From Planctomycetota bacterium (lineage in GTDB: Bacteria; Planctomycetota; Phycisphaerae; Phycisphaerales; SM1A02), in contig JACZRS010000011.1 of the NCBI GenBank assembly GCA_022574595.1, positions 1 to 64,000 on the forward strand: a stretch of 64,000 nt of DNA, in the 5' to 3' direction. Positions 9,451 to 17,755 of the stretch are shown in pieces (the first letter of the stretch is position 1; each line of letters starts with the position of its first letter). The notes below the pieces were generated by a model. That model saw only the letters and a program-made list of their open reading frames with translations. It did no database searches and had not been told where the DNA came from. Position numbers and translations under genes: made by a program.

Positions 9451-9955
9451 AACAAAACAATCACTGATAGCCGCTGTGACTTTTGCGATATTGCCATTAT
9501 TGGTAATAATTAAATCCGCAGGTACTCTCTTTGGTAGTGGACCCGAAATTGCCCGAGCTTCGTATGAAACATTGCCCTTTATTGTGCCTGATGATGCTGG
9601 AAATGATGAACTATCATTAACTGATCAGCAGAGCCAAGCAGTCGATTATATTGCAATTCTCCAGTCAAAGCAGTTTGGTCCGTCACCGCTTCACCGTGGA
9701 GCAAAAACTATCATAGGTGATAAGAATCCGTTTCCTCCACCTAAGTTACCTTCACTACAAATTACCGTACAGATGATTATGTCCTCTTCTGCGGGTAATA
9801 CCGTTTTGATTGACGGCAAACCGTATAAGGTAGGCCAAAAACTCAAAGACTCAGCATGGATCGTAAGTGAAATTGATGGAGAAGCGCGCAGTGTGACTGT
9901 AGAAAATAAACGAACCGGCCAGTCCATGGTATTCGTAGTGCAAACTCCCGGCTGA
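9437..9955 (+). CDS. PilP/GspC-like pilus assembly protein
   Basis: 172 aa from ATG 9437; AGGAGG sits 6 bases upstream, which decides the start. There is an N-terminal hydrophobic segment (about residues 8-26, SLIAAVTFAILPLLVIIKSAG), a linker, and a C-terminal small beta domain: VLIDGKPYKVGQKL, WIVSEIDGEARSVTVENKRTGQSMVFV. This pattern is typical of PilP and the HR domain of GspC, which link the inner-membrane subcomplex to the secretin. It overlaps the end of the PilO-like gene. No secretin gene is present in the window. Confidence 0.65.
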   Translation: MVTRKTKQSLIAAVTFAILPLLVIIKSAGTLFGSGPEIARASYETLPFIVPDDAGNDELSLTDQQSQAVDYIAILQSKQFGPSPLHRGAKTIIGDKNPFPPPKLPSLQITVQMIMSSSAGNTVLIDGKPYKVGQKLKDSAWIVSEIDGEARSVTVENKRTGQSMVFVVQTPG

Positions 9956-10083
9956 TGTGAATGGCTTTTCTTGTAGCCTTTACATAAACCTAATACATGC
10001 TCAGCACACGCTCACCGATAGCAAATGGTGGTTTTTTTTATATCAAGCGCCACGAGCTTTAATTATTCACTATCCTAATACAC

Positions 10084-11631
10084 ATGACTGAAATACTTCT
10101 TAATGAACTTAATCTCTTTAGTGATCCTCGTGTAATCGATCCCAGCGCAGCCGATGATTCTATGGCGATCTCTGAAAATCCCGCAACTTCTAAACCCCTA
10201 GCAGCAATAAAGCTGCAATCAGAAAGTGAGTACAACGAGATTGTTGAGCGTGCAGTGGATGCACAAAGGCAATGGCACCAAATCCCAGCTCCGATGCGTG
10301 GTGAGATTGTTCGTTTGCTAGGCAACGCGATGCGCCATCAGAAAAAAGCGCTGGGTGAACTAGTCAGCCTCGAATCAGGTAAAATCAAAGCGGAAGGCGA
10401 AGGCGAGATTCAAGAGTGTATTGATATTGCGGATTTCGCGGTTGGTTTGTCACGTCAACTCTATGGCTTAACCATGCACTCAGAGCGGCCACAACACCGT
10501 ATGTACGAACAGTGGCATCCATTGGGAACGATTGGAATAATTAGTGCGTTTAATTTTCCCGCAGCTGTATGGGCGTGGAACGCGATGATCGCAGCCGTTT
10601 GTGGCAATGCCATGGTTTGGAAACCAAGTCTTGCTTCACCGCTTGTTGCGATTGCTATGACTAAGCTGGTTCACGATGTGATGCGTGAGCAGGATATTTT
10701 TAAGCCAGATGGCATTGATCCTTGCGATATATTTGGCCTAATCATTGGGACAGATGATGAGGTTGGTAGTGCAATGATTTCAGATAGGCGTTTGCCGCTG
10801 ATTAGCGCAACTGGTTCGTGTCGTATGGGTAAAGTGGTGGGGCAGGTTGTTGCTCAGCGTTTAGGTCGTAGCTTGCTAGAGCTTGGCGGTAATAATGCGA
10901 TCATCGTAATGCCCGATGCGGATTTGGAAATGACCGTTCGCGGAGTCGTCTTTGGCGCAGTTGGAACGGCTGGCCAACGATGTACTTCAACAAGAAGATT
11001 AATTTGCCATAGTGATATTGTTAACGAGCTAAGCGATCGGCTTGTTTCGGCATATAAACAGGTCTGCATAGGCGATCCTCTTGATTCATCAACTTTGATG
11101 GGCCCACTAATTAGTCAACAAGCGATCGATGAAATGCATGCTTCATTATTTCAAGCACAGGCTGAAGGCTGCAAAGTCCTTTGTGGTGGTAGAGAAGGCA
11201 TTCAGCGATTTGCAGATTCGCCCGGATACTTTGTCGAACCCACGATCGTCCGTGTGCCGGCGGGCTCAACTCCGCTTGTTACTCGTGAAGAAACCTTTGC
11301 ACCTATCCTTTATATATTTGAGTTTGAAAATCTTGAGAAAGCTATCGAGCAGCATAACAGTGTTTCGCAAGGATTAAGTTCAGCAATCTTTACTGATTCG
11401 GTAAGGTCGGCTGAGCGCTTCTTATCAGTTGATGGTTCAGACTGTGGCATTGCAAATGTAAACATCGGAACCAGCGGAGCAGAGATCGGCGGAGCCTTCG
11501 GCGGAGAAAAAGATACCGGCGGCGGACGTGAATCAGGGTCCGATGCCTGGAAAGCCTACATGCGCAGGCAAACCTGTACGATAAATTGGGGGACAGATTT
11601 ACCGTTAGCGCAGGGGATTACGTTTGGTTAA
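10084..11631 (+). CDS. Aldehyde dehydrogenase, ALDH7 type (2-aminoadipate semialdehyde dehydrogenase-like)
   Basis: 515 aa, the usual length for ALDH7/AmaB proteins. It shows the NAD-binding core (IGIISAFNFPAAVWAWN, WKPS), the catalytic Glu in LLELGGNN (about residue 266) and the catalytic Cys in GQRCTSTRR (about residue 299). The C-terminal GGAFGGEKDTGGGRESGSDAWKAYMRR pattern is typical of the ALDH7 branch, which oxidises 2-aminoadipate 6-semialdehyde (in equilibrium with piperideine-6-carboxylate) with NAD. A lysine 6-dehydrogenase-like gene, which would make this substrate, lies at 52252-53397. Monocistronic; a palindrome overlaps its stop codon. Confidence 0.85.
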   Translation: MTEILLNELNLFSDPRVIDPSAADDSMAISENPATSKPLAAIKLQSESEYNEIVERAVDAQRQWHQIPAPMRGEIVRLLGNAMRHQKKALGELVSLESGKIKAEGEGEIQECIDIADFAVGLSRQLYGLTMHSERPQHRMYEQWHPLGTIGIISAFNFPAAVWAWNAMIAAVCGNAMVWKPSLASPLVAIAMTKLVHDVMREQDIFKPDGIDPCDIFGLIIGTDDEVGSAMISDRRLPLISATGSCRMGKVVGQVVAQRLGRSLLELGGNNAIIVMPDADLEMTVRGVVFGAVGTAGQRCTSTRRLICHSDIVNELSDRLVSAYKQVCIGDPLDSSTLMGPLISQQAIDEMHASLFQAQAEGCKVLCGGREGIQRFADSPGYFVEPTIVRVPAGSTPLVTREETFAPILYIFEFENLEKAIEQHNSVSQGLSSAIFTDSVRSAERFLSVDGSDCGIANVNIGTSGAEIGGAFGGEKDTGGGRESGSDAWKAYMRRQTCTINWGTDLPLAQGITFG

Positions 11632-11690
11632 ACCAAACGTGGTCACTGAAGTGACCACGCCTTACTAGGACTGGTCACTTCAGTGACCAG
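11620..11690. repeat. REP pair (BIME copy 1) plus 21-bp palindrome
   Basis: Two related palindromes of 20 bp in opposite orientation, GTGGTCACTGAAGTGACCAC (11639-11658) and CTGGTCACTTCAGTGACCAG (11671-11690), with conserved flanks (ACGCCT and AGGA inside, TTTCCTGGCG outside). A separate perfect 21-bp palindrome (11620-11640) spans the stop codon of the aldehyde dehydrogenase gene and abuts the first REP. The pair lies between convergent genes and could also stop transcription from both sides. Two more copies flank the transposase at 12899-13480. Confidence 0.85.
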
Positions 11691-11722
11691 TTTCCTGGCG
11701 AACGGAGATTTGTACAGTTACG

Positions 11723-12814
11723 TTACTCCCGGGCATGCCATTCCGCTAGAACTTCCGCTTCCCGTTGCGCTGAGATTCCCCTGCGTAAAATTCGCTGATC
11801 CTCGGGCTTAGATAAGTACCAATCCAATGTATCACGAGCAGTTACCGCCAGTGGCCTAAACTTCAAACCGTTGGCCACAGCTTTCTCACGATTAACGGGG
11901 CTGCGCGTTTCACCCTTGATCTTTGGTGAAATCCAAAGCGGCATGCCACGCCTGGGCTGAACATTATGTTCAGCAAGAAAATCAGCGGGCACCCAAGTAA
12001 AGCGCACATTCGCAGATGTTATGGCGCGACATCCATACAAAAACTCAGCTATAGAAAGATCCGCCTCCGGACCTGCTGCATTAAAAGTTCCAGGCGTGTC
12101 ATTTTCGAGTAGATGAATCATGAATTCTGCCAAGTCGCGTACATCAATATATTGAATCGGATCGGTATAGTCGCCCGGCGCTAGAACTTCTCCACCTAGG
12201 TTGATCCGCACAGGCCAATACGTGAAACGATCACTGCGATCATTAGGGCCGGCAACAGCAGTGGGGCGGACGATGGTTGCGAAGTCACCATAAATCTCAT
12301 TTACCGCTTGTTCACACAGCACCTTCAAAGGACCGTAATGCCGCCCTACGTCCTCCGAAGTTGGGTCATCAATCGTCGCCTTGGGCGCATCCTCTTTTTT
12401 ATCCGGTGCACGGAAATCTGCAAACACTTGGCGCGTTGAAGTAAATAGGTATCGGCCGACGGAACCCTTCAGAAGCTGCGCCGAGTCGCGGACAAGGCGA
12501 GGTTTATAACCGGTGTTGTCCAGCACAACGTCCCATGTTCGATTCTTGAGCGCGCCGAGTTGACCATTCCGGTCGCCAACTAGTTTTTCAACCTCCGGAA
12601 ATAAATGTGTATTTGTGCGTCCACGGTTAAACAGTGTGACTGTGTGGCCACGCTCGATTGCATAGCGCACGACATTAGGACCAATGAACCCGGTTCCGCC
12701 AAGGATCAATATGCTAAGATTGTTAGTCTTGGGTGTTGCAAACACCTTAGACGCAAACGGTCCAAGGGAGAGCATTCCAGTCGCAAGCATGAATTCTCGT
12801 CGTGAGTGGGGCAT
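11723..12814 (-). CDS. Tat-exported NAD-dependent epimerase/dehydratase-like protein
   Basis: 363 aa; ATG preceded by GGAG. The N-terminus has a twin-arginine signal, SRREFMLATGMLSLG, ending near residue 26. A Rossmann fold follows: LSILILGGTGFIGPNVVRYAIERGHTVTLFNRG with the extended-SDR GxxGxxG motif, then YLFTSTRQVF and YGPLKVLCEQ (the YxxxK signature). The C-terminal part (PVNREKAVANGLKFRPLAVTARDTLDWY) matches atypical SDRs related to isoflavone reductase/epimerases. The substrate is unknown. A Tat signal implies export with cofactor bound. It lies between BIME copies 1 and 2 and converges on the aldehyde dehydrogenase gene. Confidence 0.75.
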   Translation of the reverse strand: MPHSRREFMLATGMLSLGPFASKVFATPKTNNLSILILGGTGFIGPNVVRYAIERGHTVTLFNRGRTNTHLFPEVEKLVGDRNGQLGALKNRTWDVVLDNTGYKPRLVRDSAQLLKGSVGRYLFTSTRQVFADFRAPDKKEDAPKATIDDPTSEDVGRHYGPLKVLCEQAVNEIYGDFATIVRPTAVAGPNDRSDRFTYWPVRINLGGEVLAPGDYTDPIQYIDVRDLAEFMIHLLENDTPGTFNAAGPEADLSIAEFLYGCRAITSANVRFTWVPADFLAEHNVQPRRGMPLWISPKIKGETRSPVNREKAVANGLKFRPLAVTARDTLDWYLSKPEDQRILRRGISAQREAEVLAEWHARE

Positions 12815-12841
12815 TTCTATTTCTCCGTTTGTACTAGTTCA

Positions 12842-12898
12842 AGAACGTGGTCACTGAAGCGACCACGCCTCTAGGACTGGTCACTTTAGTGACCAGTT
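12842..12898. repeat. REP pair (BIME copy 2)
   Basis: GTGGTCACTGAAGCGACCAC (12847-12866, one mispair relative to the other copies) and CTGGTCACTTTAGTGACCAG (12877-12896), with the same flanks AAGAAC and ACGCCT/AGGA as the other copies. It ends exactly where the transposase reading frame ends (stop at 12899-12901), so the repeat is fused to the 3' end of that gene. Confidence 0.85.
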
Positions 12899-13480
12899 TT
12901 ATTGTCCGTACCGCTTGTACGGCACGCCCTCCAGGAACGCGCCCAATTCGAATGATCGCTTCACCCCACGATCAAGATCTATCAATACTTGTGTATTGGA
13001 GTAATTACGCCAATCACTACATATCCCGTGCCTGACACTTTGTGTTAGGACATATCGGTACGCGCGTCGACACTGTTTTTCATCACGAATACAACCATCA
13101 AAATAATCACGATGGCCTGCATCAACCCAAAATGGAACTCGACGTTCAGGCAAAAGATCGTTAACCAGCTTGGCAATTGAACCATGAATTTTTCGCATCA
13201 TTGGGCCGAGTTTATCACCGTTTTTGCAATATCCTAGTATGTGATAGTGATTATCCAGCAGTGAAACAATCCAAGGCGTGAAGTTAGCTTGTTTTGTATA
13301 TTCCGTTAAGCGATCCCAAAATATGTTCTTAGCAGGCATTGATTTAAAAGCGGGGTAGCGCGCTCGACATCTTGCGGTTATGAAATATACCTGGTTGTCG
13401 CGGTACCAATGCTCGAAACGGTGGTGGCCCTTGTAGGTCTTCATTGAAGAAGAGGAACTTTTGCGCGTCCAGGTGGTCAT
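12899..13480 (-). CDS. REP-associated tyrosine transposase (RAYT)
   Basis: 193 aa from ATG 13480, chosen because AAGGA precedes it. It belongs to the Y1/HUH transposase group of IS200/IS605-like enzymes: the HUH motif is in SLLDNHYHILGYCKN, and the candidate nucleophilic Tyr is in EKQCRRAYRYVLTQSVRHG. FITARCRARYPAF in the N-terminal part is also typical. Family members cut and move REP sequences as single strands. Here both flanks carry a REP pair and a third copy lies 1.2 kb away, which is the classic REPtron arrangement. The gene is single-copy in the window and appears intact. Confidence 0.85.
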   Translation of the reverse strand: MTTWTRKSSSSSMKTYKGHHRFEHWYRDNQVYFITARCRARYPAFKSMPAKNIFWDRLTEYTKQANFTPWIVSLLDNHYHILGYCKNGDKLGPMMRKIHGSIAKLVNDLLPERRVPFWVDAGHRDYFDGCIRDEKQCRRAYRYVLTQSVRHGICSDWRNYSNTQVLIDLDRGVKRSFELGAFLEGVPYKRYGQ

Positions 13481-13493
13481 GTTTAATTCCTTA

Positions 13494-13577
13494 AGAACGT
13501 GGTCACTGAAGTGACCACGCCTCAATATAGTACCACAATCCCATAGGACTGGTCACTTCAGTGACCAGTTTCTTGGC
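13494..13577. repeat. REP pair (BIME copy 3)
   Basis: GTGGTCACTGAAGTGACCAC (13499-13518) and CTGGTCACTTCAGTGACCAG (13549-13568) separated by 30 bp, which is longer than in the other copies (10-12 bp). The flanks AAGAAC, ACGCCT, AGGA and TTTCTTGGCG are shared with copy 1. It lies directly upstream of the transposase gene and may overlap its promoter. Confidence 0.85.
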
Positions 13578-13592
13578 GTACTATCATACCAC

Positions 13593-14240
13593 ATGCCCGC
13601 TCACTTGATACACCTTCGCCGCCCGCCTGTTCTGCAAGTGCAGGATGAACCGTTTGTACCAGATGGTAATATCTTAGAAGAAGTTGATCAGCGCTGGGCG
13701 GAACTTTGTGATTCAAACCCCGCATACTTTGATGGACGGATGTATCACGTGCTAGGCGTACACCGCAATGGCTACGGCGGTGCGGTAATTCACGTTATCG
13801 AATGCGCGTATCGTTTCTATGCAGTACAGCGAAAAAGCTTCGATCTAGGCGTGCGCGGTTTAGGTGTCAAAGGTTTTACTATGCGAAACCAAAATGCACT
13901 ATTAGGAAAGCGCTCTGCAAGTGTTGGCGTGTACCGCAACAAGTGGGAGTTTGCGCCCGGCGGCGTAGTTGAGCCAGGCAATCTGCCAACTGAAACCATC
14001 GTTACAGAACTTCATGAAGAAACAGGTCTTGTAGAGCGTAACGAACCTATTCCCATTGCTATGATTTGTGATTCAGTCGCTCATACCTGGGAGATCATTT
14101 ACACAATTAACGATCCGCAAGGTAAAGCTAAGCCAACGCCGGAGTACACCGAGCTAAGATGGTGCGCGCCTGATCATTTGCCGGATGATCTTTCACCAAT
14201 TGCTACTTCCATGATTCCGCTTTGGCCCAAACAACCTTAA
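13593..14240 (+). CDS. Nudix-like hydrolase with a degenerate Nudix box
   Basis: 215 aa from ATG 13593; no clear ribosome binding site is visible. The centre of the protein has FAPGGVVEPGN followed by TELHEETGL, which fits the Nudix box end (ExxEExGU). The family Arg is Thr, and the first Glu of the box is Asn. The catalytic EEx metal ligands are retained. Nudix proteins hydrolyse nucleoside diphosphates linked to another group; the substrate cannot be told. It lies just downstream of BIME copy 3 and is convergent with the FecR-like gene, leaving a 1-bp gap. Confidence 0.6.
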   Translation: MPAHLIHLRRPPVLQVQDEPFVPDGNILEEVDQRWAELCDSNPAYFDGRMYHVLGVHRNGYGGAVIHVIECAYRFYAVQRKSFDLGVRGLGVKGFTMRNQNALLGKRSASVGVYRNKWEFAPGGVVEPGNLPTETIVTELHEETGLVERNEPIPIAMICDSVAHTWEIIYTINDPQGKAKPTPEYTELRWCAPDHLPDDLSPIATSMIPLWPKQP

Positions 14241-14241
14241 C

Positions 14242-15195
14242 TTACCAACTGCTTTTTAGAACATCCCACCATTCATACAGCATCTTCTGTTCAAGATCGA
14301 CCACACCTTTGCGCGTTACGGACTTTGGCATTGGTGCATTTAGCGATTTCATACGATCAAAGATTTTACCGCGCTGCTGCTCATCATCACGCATTAACAA
14401 ATGCCAAAGCGTTAACGAATCGTGCGATTGCGCTTCATCGAGAAGCGTTTGCAATGCCTCATCGCCCGCACCATTAAAATCAAGCTTGTTTAGCGCATCT
14501 AAAAACGATTGGGTTGCATCATTAAAATACGGCGTGCCCGGCCCAAAATCCGCTCGTATTTGACAATAACCATTCATAGGCACTCTAGACTGACGACCAT
14601 CGCGTTCAAGAGAGACCCATCCAAGCTTAACCTCTAATTCGCCGTTGCCATATTCATCAACCTCCAGAATGTATTCGCATCCATAATCGACTGCAAGGGC
14701 CGAAGGAGTGTCAACGAAAAACAACCGAGGCGGTGCGATAATAAAAGCTTTGATTTTCCCATGGTCCAGCTTGAGGCGATGTTCCTTTTGCTCCATTGAA
14801 ACTAACAGGCCTAGTCGCGAGTTTGGATAAACTGTTACATCACCAATGCTGGAGACATTTAGTTTAGCTGTGGAATTCTTATCCGTTTCAAGCCATTGTC
14901 CGATTCCTAATTGGCCGGCTTCATGTAGTGGCTTTGAATCAATTGTTGCTATTCCTGTTAGCGCAACAACATCCCAGCCTGACATAGAACTGTCCGTTGG
15001 TTGATATGCAATTAGCCAGACTCCAATGGCTAAGATAATAGATGCTGCTATTGCAAGTCTTGCGAATTTCCAGAGGTGTATTTGCTTGGGCGCTTCACCC
15101 TTATAGCGAAGTGCGCTAAGAGTTTCTTCTAGCTTTAGAATCTCTTTATCTACTGGTTGGGATTTGTCCCAAAGGTAATTTTCTTGGTTTGTCAT
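14242..15195 (-). CDS. FecR-like anti-sigma/signal-transducing membrane protein
   Basis: 317 aa with a short cytoplasmic N-terminus, one membrane helix near residues 46-64 (ARLAIAASIILAIGVWLIA) and a periplasmic FecR-type beta domain (IGQWLETDKNSTAKLNVSSIGDVTVYPNSRLGLL, KLDHGKIKAFI). Such proteins hold or modulate an ECF sigma factor. Its ATG overlaps the stop of the sigma gene (ATGA), so they are coexpressed and most likely partners. Confidence 0.75.
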   Translation of the reverse strand: MTNQENYLWDKSQPVDKEILKLEETLSALRYKGEAPKQIHLWKFARLAIAASIILAIGVWLIAYQPTDSSMSGWDVVALTGIATIDSKPLHEAGQLGIGQWLETDKNSTAKLNVSSIGDVTVYPNSRLGLLVSMEQKEHRLKLDHGKIKAFIIAPPRLFFVDTPSALAVDYGCEYILEVDEYGNGELEVKLGWVSLERDGRQSRVPMNGYCQIRADFGPGTPYFNDATQSFLDALNKLDFNGAGDEALQTLLDEAQSHDSLTLWHLLMRDDEQQRGKIFDRMKSLNAPMPKSVTRKGVVDLEQKMLYEWWDVLKSSW

Positions 15196-15791
15196 TGGCT
15201 TTCCTCCGAGCGAGCCTCAATTCCTAACTTCTCGCGGAGCATTTTCATTCCCCGATGTAAATTTATTCGAACAGAGCCCAGCGAAAGTCCGGTGCATGTT
15301 GCGATCTGCGGGCCTGTAAGGCCTTCAACTAAACGTAAGATCAATGTCTCTTGATATGCATCCGGCAACTCGCGCAGAACTTCTAAAATCCTCAGTGCAT
15401 CATCACGAACTGCAGCTTTTTCTCCTTTGCTTGTTGATTTTGCAATTGTTTTAACTTTAAGATTATCTCGGCGACTGCGATCTCTATAGAACTGCAAGGC
15501 AAAGTTGCGGGTTATTGTTGCTAGCCAAGGTCCGAACGCATGGTTATCATTTAGAGTTATTAGTTTTTTCATTGCATGCAGAAACACATCTTGCACTAAA
15601 TCTTCTGCATCGTTAACTGGAACTCTTGCAAGCAACATGCCGTGCACCATTGTAGCGTAGCGATCATGCAAGGCAGCAAAGGCTGCACGATCCCCATTCC
15701 GAGCAGCCTGTACATGCGCACTTTGTGAATCCGTTATAGAGCGGGTCTCATCTATGTGCATACTTGCTGTCAAGTTAATCGCCACGGCCAT
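15192..15791 (-). CDS. ECF-type RNA polymerase sigma-70 factor
   Basis: About 199 aa from ATG 15791, chosen because GGGGG lies 8 bases upstream; ATG at 15761 is another option. Region 2 is visible as FAALHDRYATMVHGMLLARVPVNDAEDLVQDVFLHAMKKL and FGPWLATITRNFALQFYRDRSRR. Region 4 is ELPDAYQETLILRLVEGLTGPQIATCTGLSLGSVRINLHRGMKMLREKLG, containing the DNA-binding helix-turn-helix. It is followed with a 4-bp overlap by a FecR-like protein, so its activity is probably controlled by that membrane partner. The regulon is unknown. Confidence 0.9.
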   Translation of the reverse strand: MAVAINLTASMHIDETRSITDSQSAHVQAARNGDRAAFAALHDRYATMVHGMLLARVPVNDAEDLVQDVFLHAMKKLITLNDNHAFGPWLATITRNFALQFYRDRSRRDNLKVKTIAKSTSKGEKAAVRDDALRILEVLRELPDAYQETLILRLVEGLTGPQIATCTGLSLGSVRINLHRGMKMLREKLGIEARSEESQ

Positions 15792-15821
15792 AATCATAGC
15801 CCCCAATATTCCATAGAGACC

Positions 15822-16505
15822 TTATTTTCCTTTTCCGTGTGCGTGCGTCCAAATCCCTTTGGAATGGGTTTCAAGATTCTTCATTACCAGGGAATCTGCC
15901 TTGGCAAGCTGTTTAACGCGGGTTGAGTGTTCATGGTGTTCTTTAATACCTGATAATACTGTCACCATTGCTGCCCCGAATTGGAGCTGGGCATCGTTTT
16001 CGTTTATAGCGATGGCTTTCTTGATCCAGGCGTAACCAATAACACCCTGATCTTTTCCGCAGATTACATCTGTATCGATACCTAATTGATCGTAGCATTG
16101 AGCTAAGTAACCAGCATCAAACCACGCAAGCGCATTAGCATTTTGCTTTGTTTCGCTATCGAGCGTTTTAGCCATGAGCTTTGCCAGCAATGTTGTTGCC
16201 TGCTTGGTGTTTCGGTCAAGATAAAGTGTGGCTCTGCGAAGTGTTTCCATATGTACCAGCGCGCTATGGCTATTATTTAAAATATTGACAGTGTCATCGA
16301 TAACCTCACTTTTTGAATATCCACGCTTTTTATCAAATGCGCTATCTCCCCAAGGAATAGATTTAGCGTTACCGATGTCAACCGGATGACAAATCGCAGG
16401 CGGGCCTGCATATGTGCTGCTTATCGCCACAATAAAACCAACTAGGAAGATAATTCCAAACGCGGCAAGTGAACTTTTCTTTCGTGTGATATTTGTATAA
16501 TTCAT
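15822..16505 (-). CDS. Exported hypothetical protein with TPR-like helices
   Basis: 227 aa from ATG 16505, with CAGGAG just upstream. The N-terminus has a membrane/signal segment (SLAAFGIIFLVGFIVAISSTYA). The rest is largely alpha-helical with a TPR-like look (NALAWFDAGYLAQCYDQLG, YAWIKKAIAINENDAQLQFGAAMVTVL). Similar helical proteins sometimes count or relay signals, but I do not recognise a family. It lies 30 bp upstream of the ECF sigma gene on the same strand and may be cotranscribed with it. Confidence 0.65.
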   Translation of the reverse strand: MNYTNITRKKSSLAAFGIIFLVGFIVAISSTYAGPPAICHPVDIGNAKSIPWGDSAFDKKRGYSKSEVIDDTVNILNNSHSALVHMETLRRATLYLDRNTKQATTLLAKLMAKTLDSETKQNANALAWFDAGYLAQCYDQLGIDTDVICGKDQGVIGYAWIKKAIAINENDAQLQFGAAMVTVLSGIKEHHEHSTRVKQLAKADSLVMKNLETHSKGIWTHAHGKGK

Positions 16506-16664
16506 CGCTAATGCTCCTGAAAGTAGTTTTCCATTTTTCCATTCGATATAACCACAACTACAGATGCCCACGGAGGCGCAGGTGTTAGCAACAATTTATG
16601 AAGTTTTGAGGGATAACTTCCATGCCTCGTAGCGTCAAGCCCTGCGGCTAAACTTCCATCACCT

Positions 16665-17201
16665 CTACATCTTCACAACTGTTACGCGTTTGACGCTCGG
16701 TCTGGCTTTGATCTTCTTCGTTTTAACAAGTTGTAGTAGCGATTTAATTTGGCCGGTGTGGTAGGCATCGTGGCTGACAATGGCCACCACAAGCTGTGCA
16801 TAGCTGTGTTTCTTGCCACCTTGTGGAATCAGATCCCAGCGCTTGGGTGGCAGCTTTGCTACAGCTTCGCGGAGTTTACGATGTTCATCGCGCCAAAGTG
16901 ATTGGTCCTTTATCCAATCTTCTTCATCCGGATTCTTTGGCAGATCAAACCAATCTTCACCGGATCGCTCAAACTTGCCTGATTCTTCATGCTCGAAATA
17001 GTTGCGAACAACGTATTTCCAGTATGAGCTGTGCAGCACCAACCCCCAAACACTGTGAGCATCAGGCGAAGGTTTCCAAATCGCTTCAGCAGCTGTAACG
17101 CCACGCACAGCTTGTATAAGTGAAGGTCCGCCGTGCAGTACATCAGTTCCAGGTGGCGGGCCAAGAATATCTACAAAGAATAAATTACGCGCATCAAGCA
17201 T
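16665..17201 (-). CDS. DinB-like four-helix metal-binding protein
   Basis: 178 aa. Histidines occur in the positions expected of DinB/YfiT-type proteins: WGLVLHSSYWKYVVRNY in helix 2 and VSHDAYHTGQIKSLLQL in the last helix (HxxxH). The family includes thiol transferases and uncharacterised stress proteins; the reaction here is unknown. The C-terminal tail is basic (KTKKIKARPSVKRV). No strong ribosome binding site is visible. Confidence 0.75.
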   Translation of the reverse strand: MLDARNLFFVDILGPPPGTDVLHGGPSLIQAVRGVTAAEAIWKPSPDAHSVWGLVLHSSYWKYVVRNYFEHEESGKFERSGEDWFDLPKNPDEEDWIKDQSLWRDEHRKLREAVAKLPPKRWDLIPQGGKKHSYAQLVVAIVSHDAYHTGQIKSLLQLVKTKKIKARPSVKRVTVVKM

Positions 17202-17272
17202 GAGATTGTGTTTCCTATGTTGGCTATAGGGTCCACGCTGGAGCGCGATTGGTCAAGTAGCATCCATCGACG

Positions 17273-17294
17273 CCTATGGATAGCAATCCATAGG
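17273..17294. repeat. Perfect 9-bp inverted repeat
   Basis: CCTATGGAT (17273-17281) and ATCCATAGG (17286-17294) separated by AGCA, in the gap between two minus-strand genes. There is no T-run on either side, so it is more likely an operator or RNA hairpin than a terminator. Confidence 0.5.
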
Positions 17295-17328
17295 GTTCAT
17301 ATAAGAAACTATTTAATTCACTAATGTG

Positions 17329-17652
17329 TTACTTAGCCGCTTTGGCGGTCAGGAACTTTTCGACACTCTTGATATCGGGAATGATCTGAGGAGTGACTAA
17401 TAGTGTAAAGGTTTCGCCTGGCTGAACCGGCGTCAGCTTTGTGACTTTCTTTCTATTAGTCCATGGCCGACCTGCTCGGATGGTCGTTACGTTATCCACT
17501 TGTCGCCTTCGGATGGCCAGGCGTCGAAGTCCTTGCTGTATATGGACCTGCATCCTCATCAGACGCTGAATAGTCTTGATCTGGGCATCGCGCTTGGGCA
17601 CCGAGGTGACGGTGAAGGTGATATTCTTTTTTGGTGCGATGACACTGCTCAT
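17329..17652 (-). CDS. Small basic protein of unknown function
   Basis: 107 aa from ATG 17652, with GGAG 7 bases upstream. Lys/Arg-rich: MSSVIAPKKNITFTVTSVPKRD, LRRLAIRRRQVDNVTTIRAGRPW, then LTPVQPGETFTLLVTPQI. I do not recognise a family. A helical middle section and flanking beta strands can be suggested, and the charge is compatible with nucleic-acid binding, but this is inference. It lies between the DinB-like gene and the FHA-ATPase gene on the same strand. Confidence 0.55.
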   Translation of the reverse strand: MSSVIAPKKNITFTVTSVPKRDAQIKTIQRLMRMQVHIQQGLRRLAIRRRQVDNVTTIRAGRPWTNRKKVTKLTPVQPGETFTLLVTPQIIPDIKSVEKFLTAKAAK

Positions 17653-17755
17653 CTGGTAACTCCAATAGCTCCGGCTAGCCGGCAACTGCAATAAAATCAG
17701 GCCGGTACTTTAGCAGCCACATTGCCTGCGGCAACTATTTAAGCGGTGGAAATGG

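Noticed and set aside
9960-10060. A terminator after the PilP-like gene (CACC/GGTG before a T-run near 10008-10040)
   Set aside because: The stem is only 4-5 bp with a 10-nt loop, too weak to list with confidence.
11620-13577. Repeated palindromes near the transposase as a CRISPR array
   Set aside because: Units are pairs of inverted palindromes spaced irregularly by genes, without equal-length spacers or cas genes.
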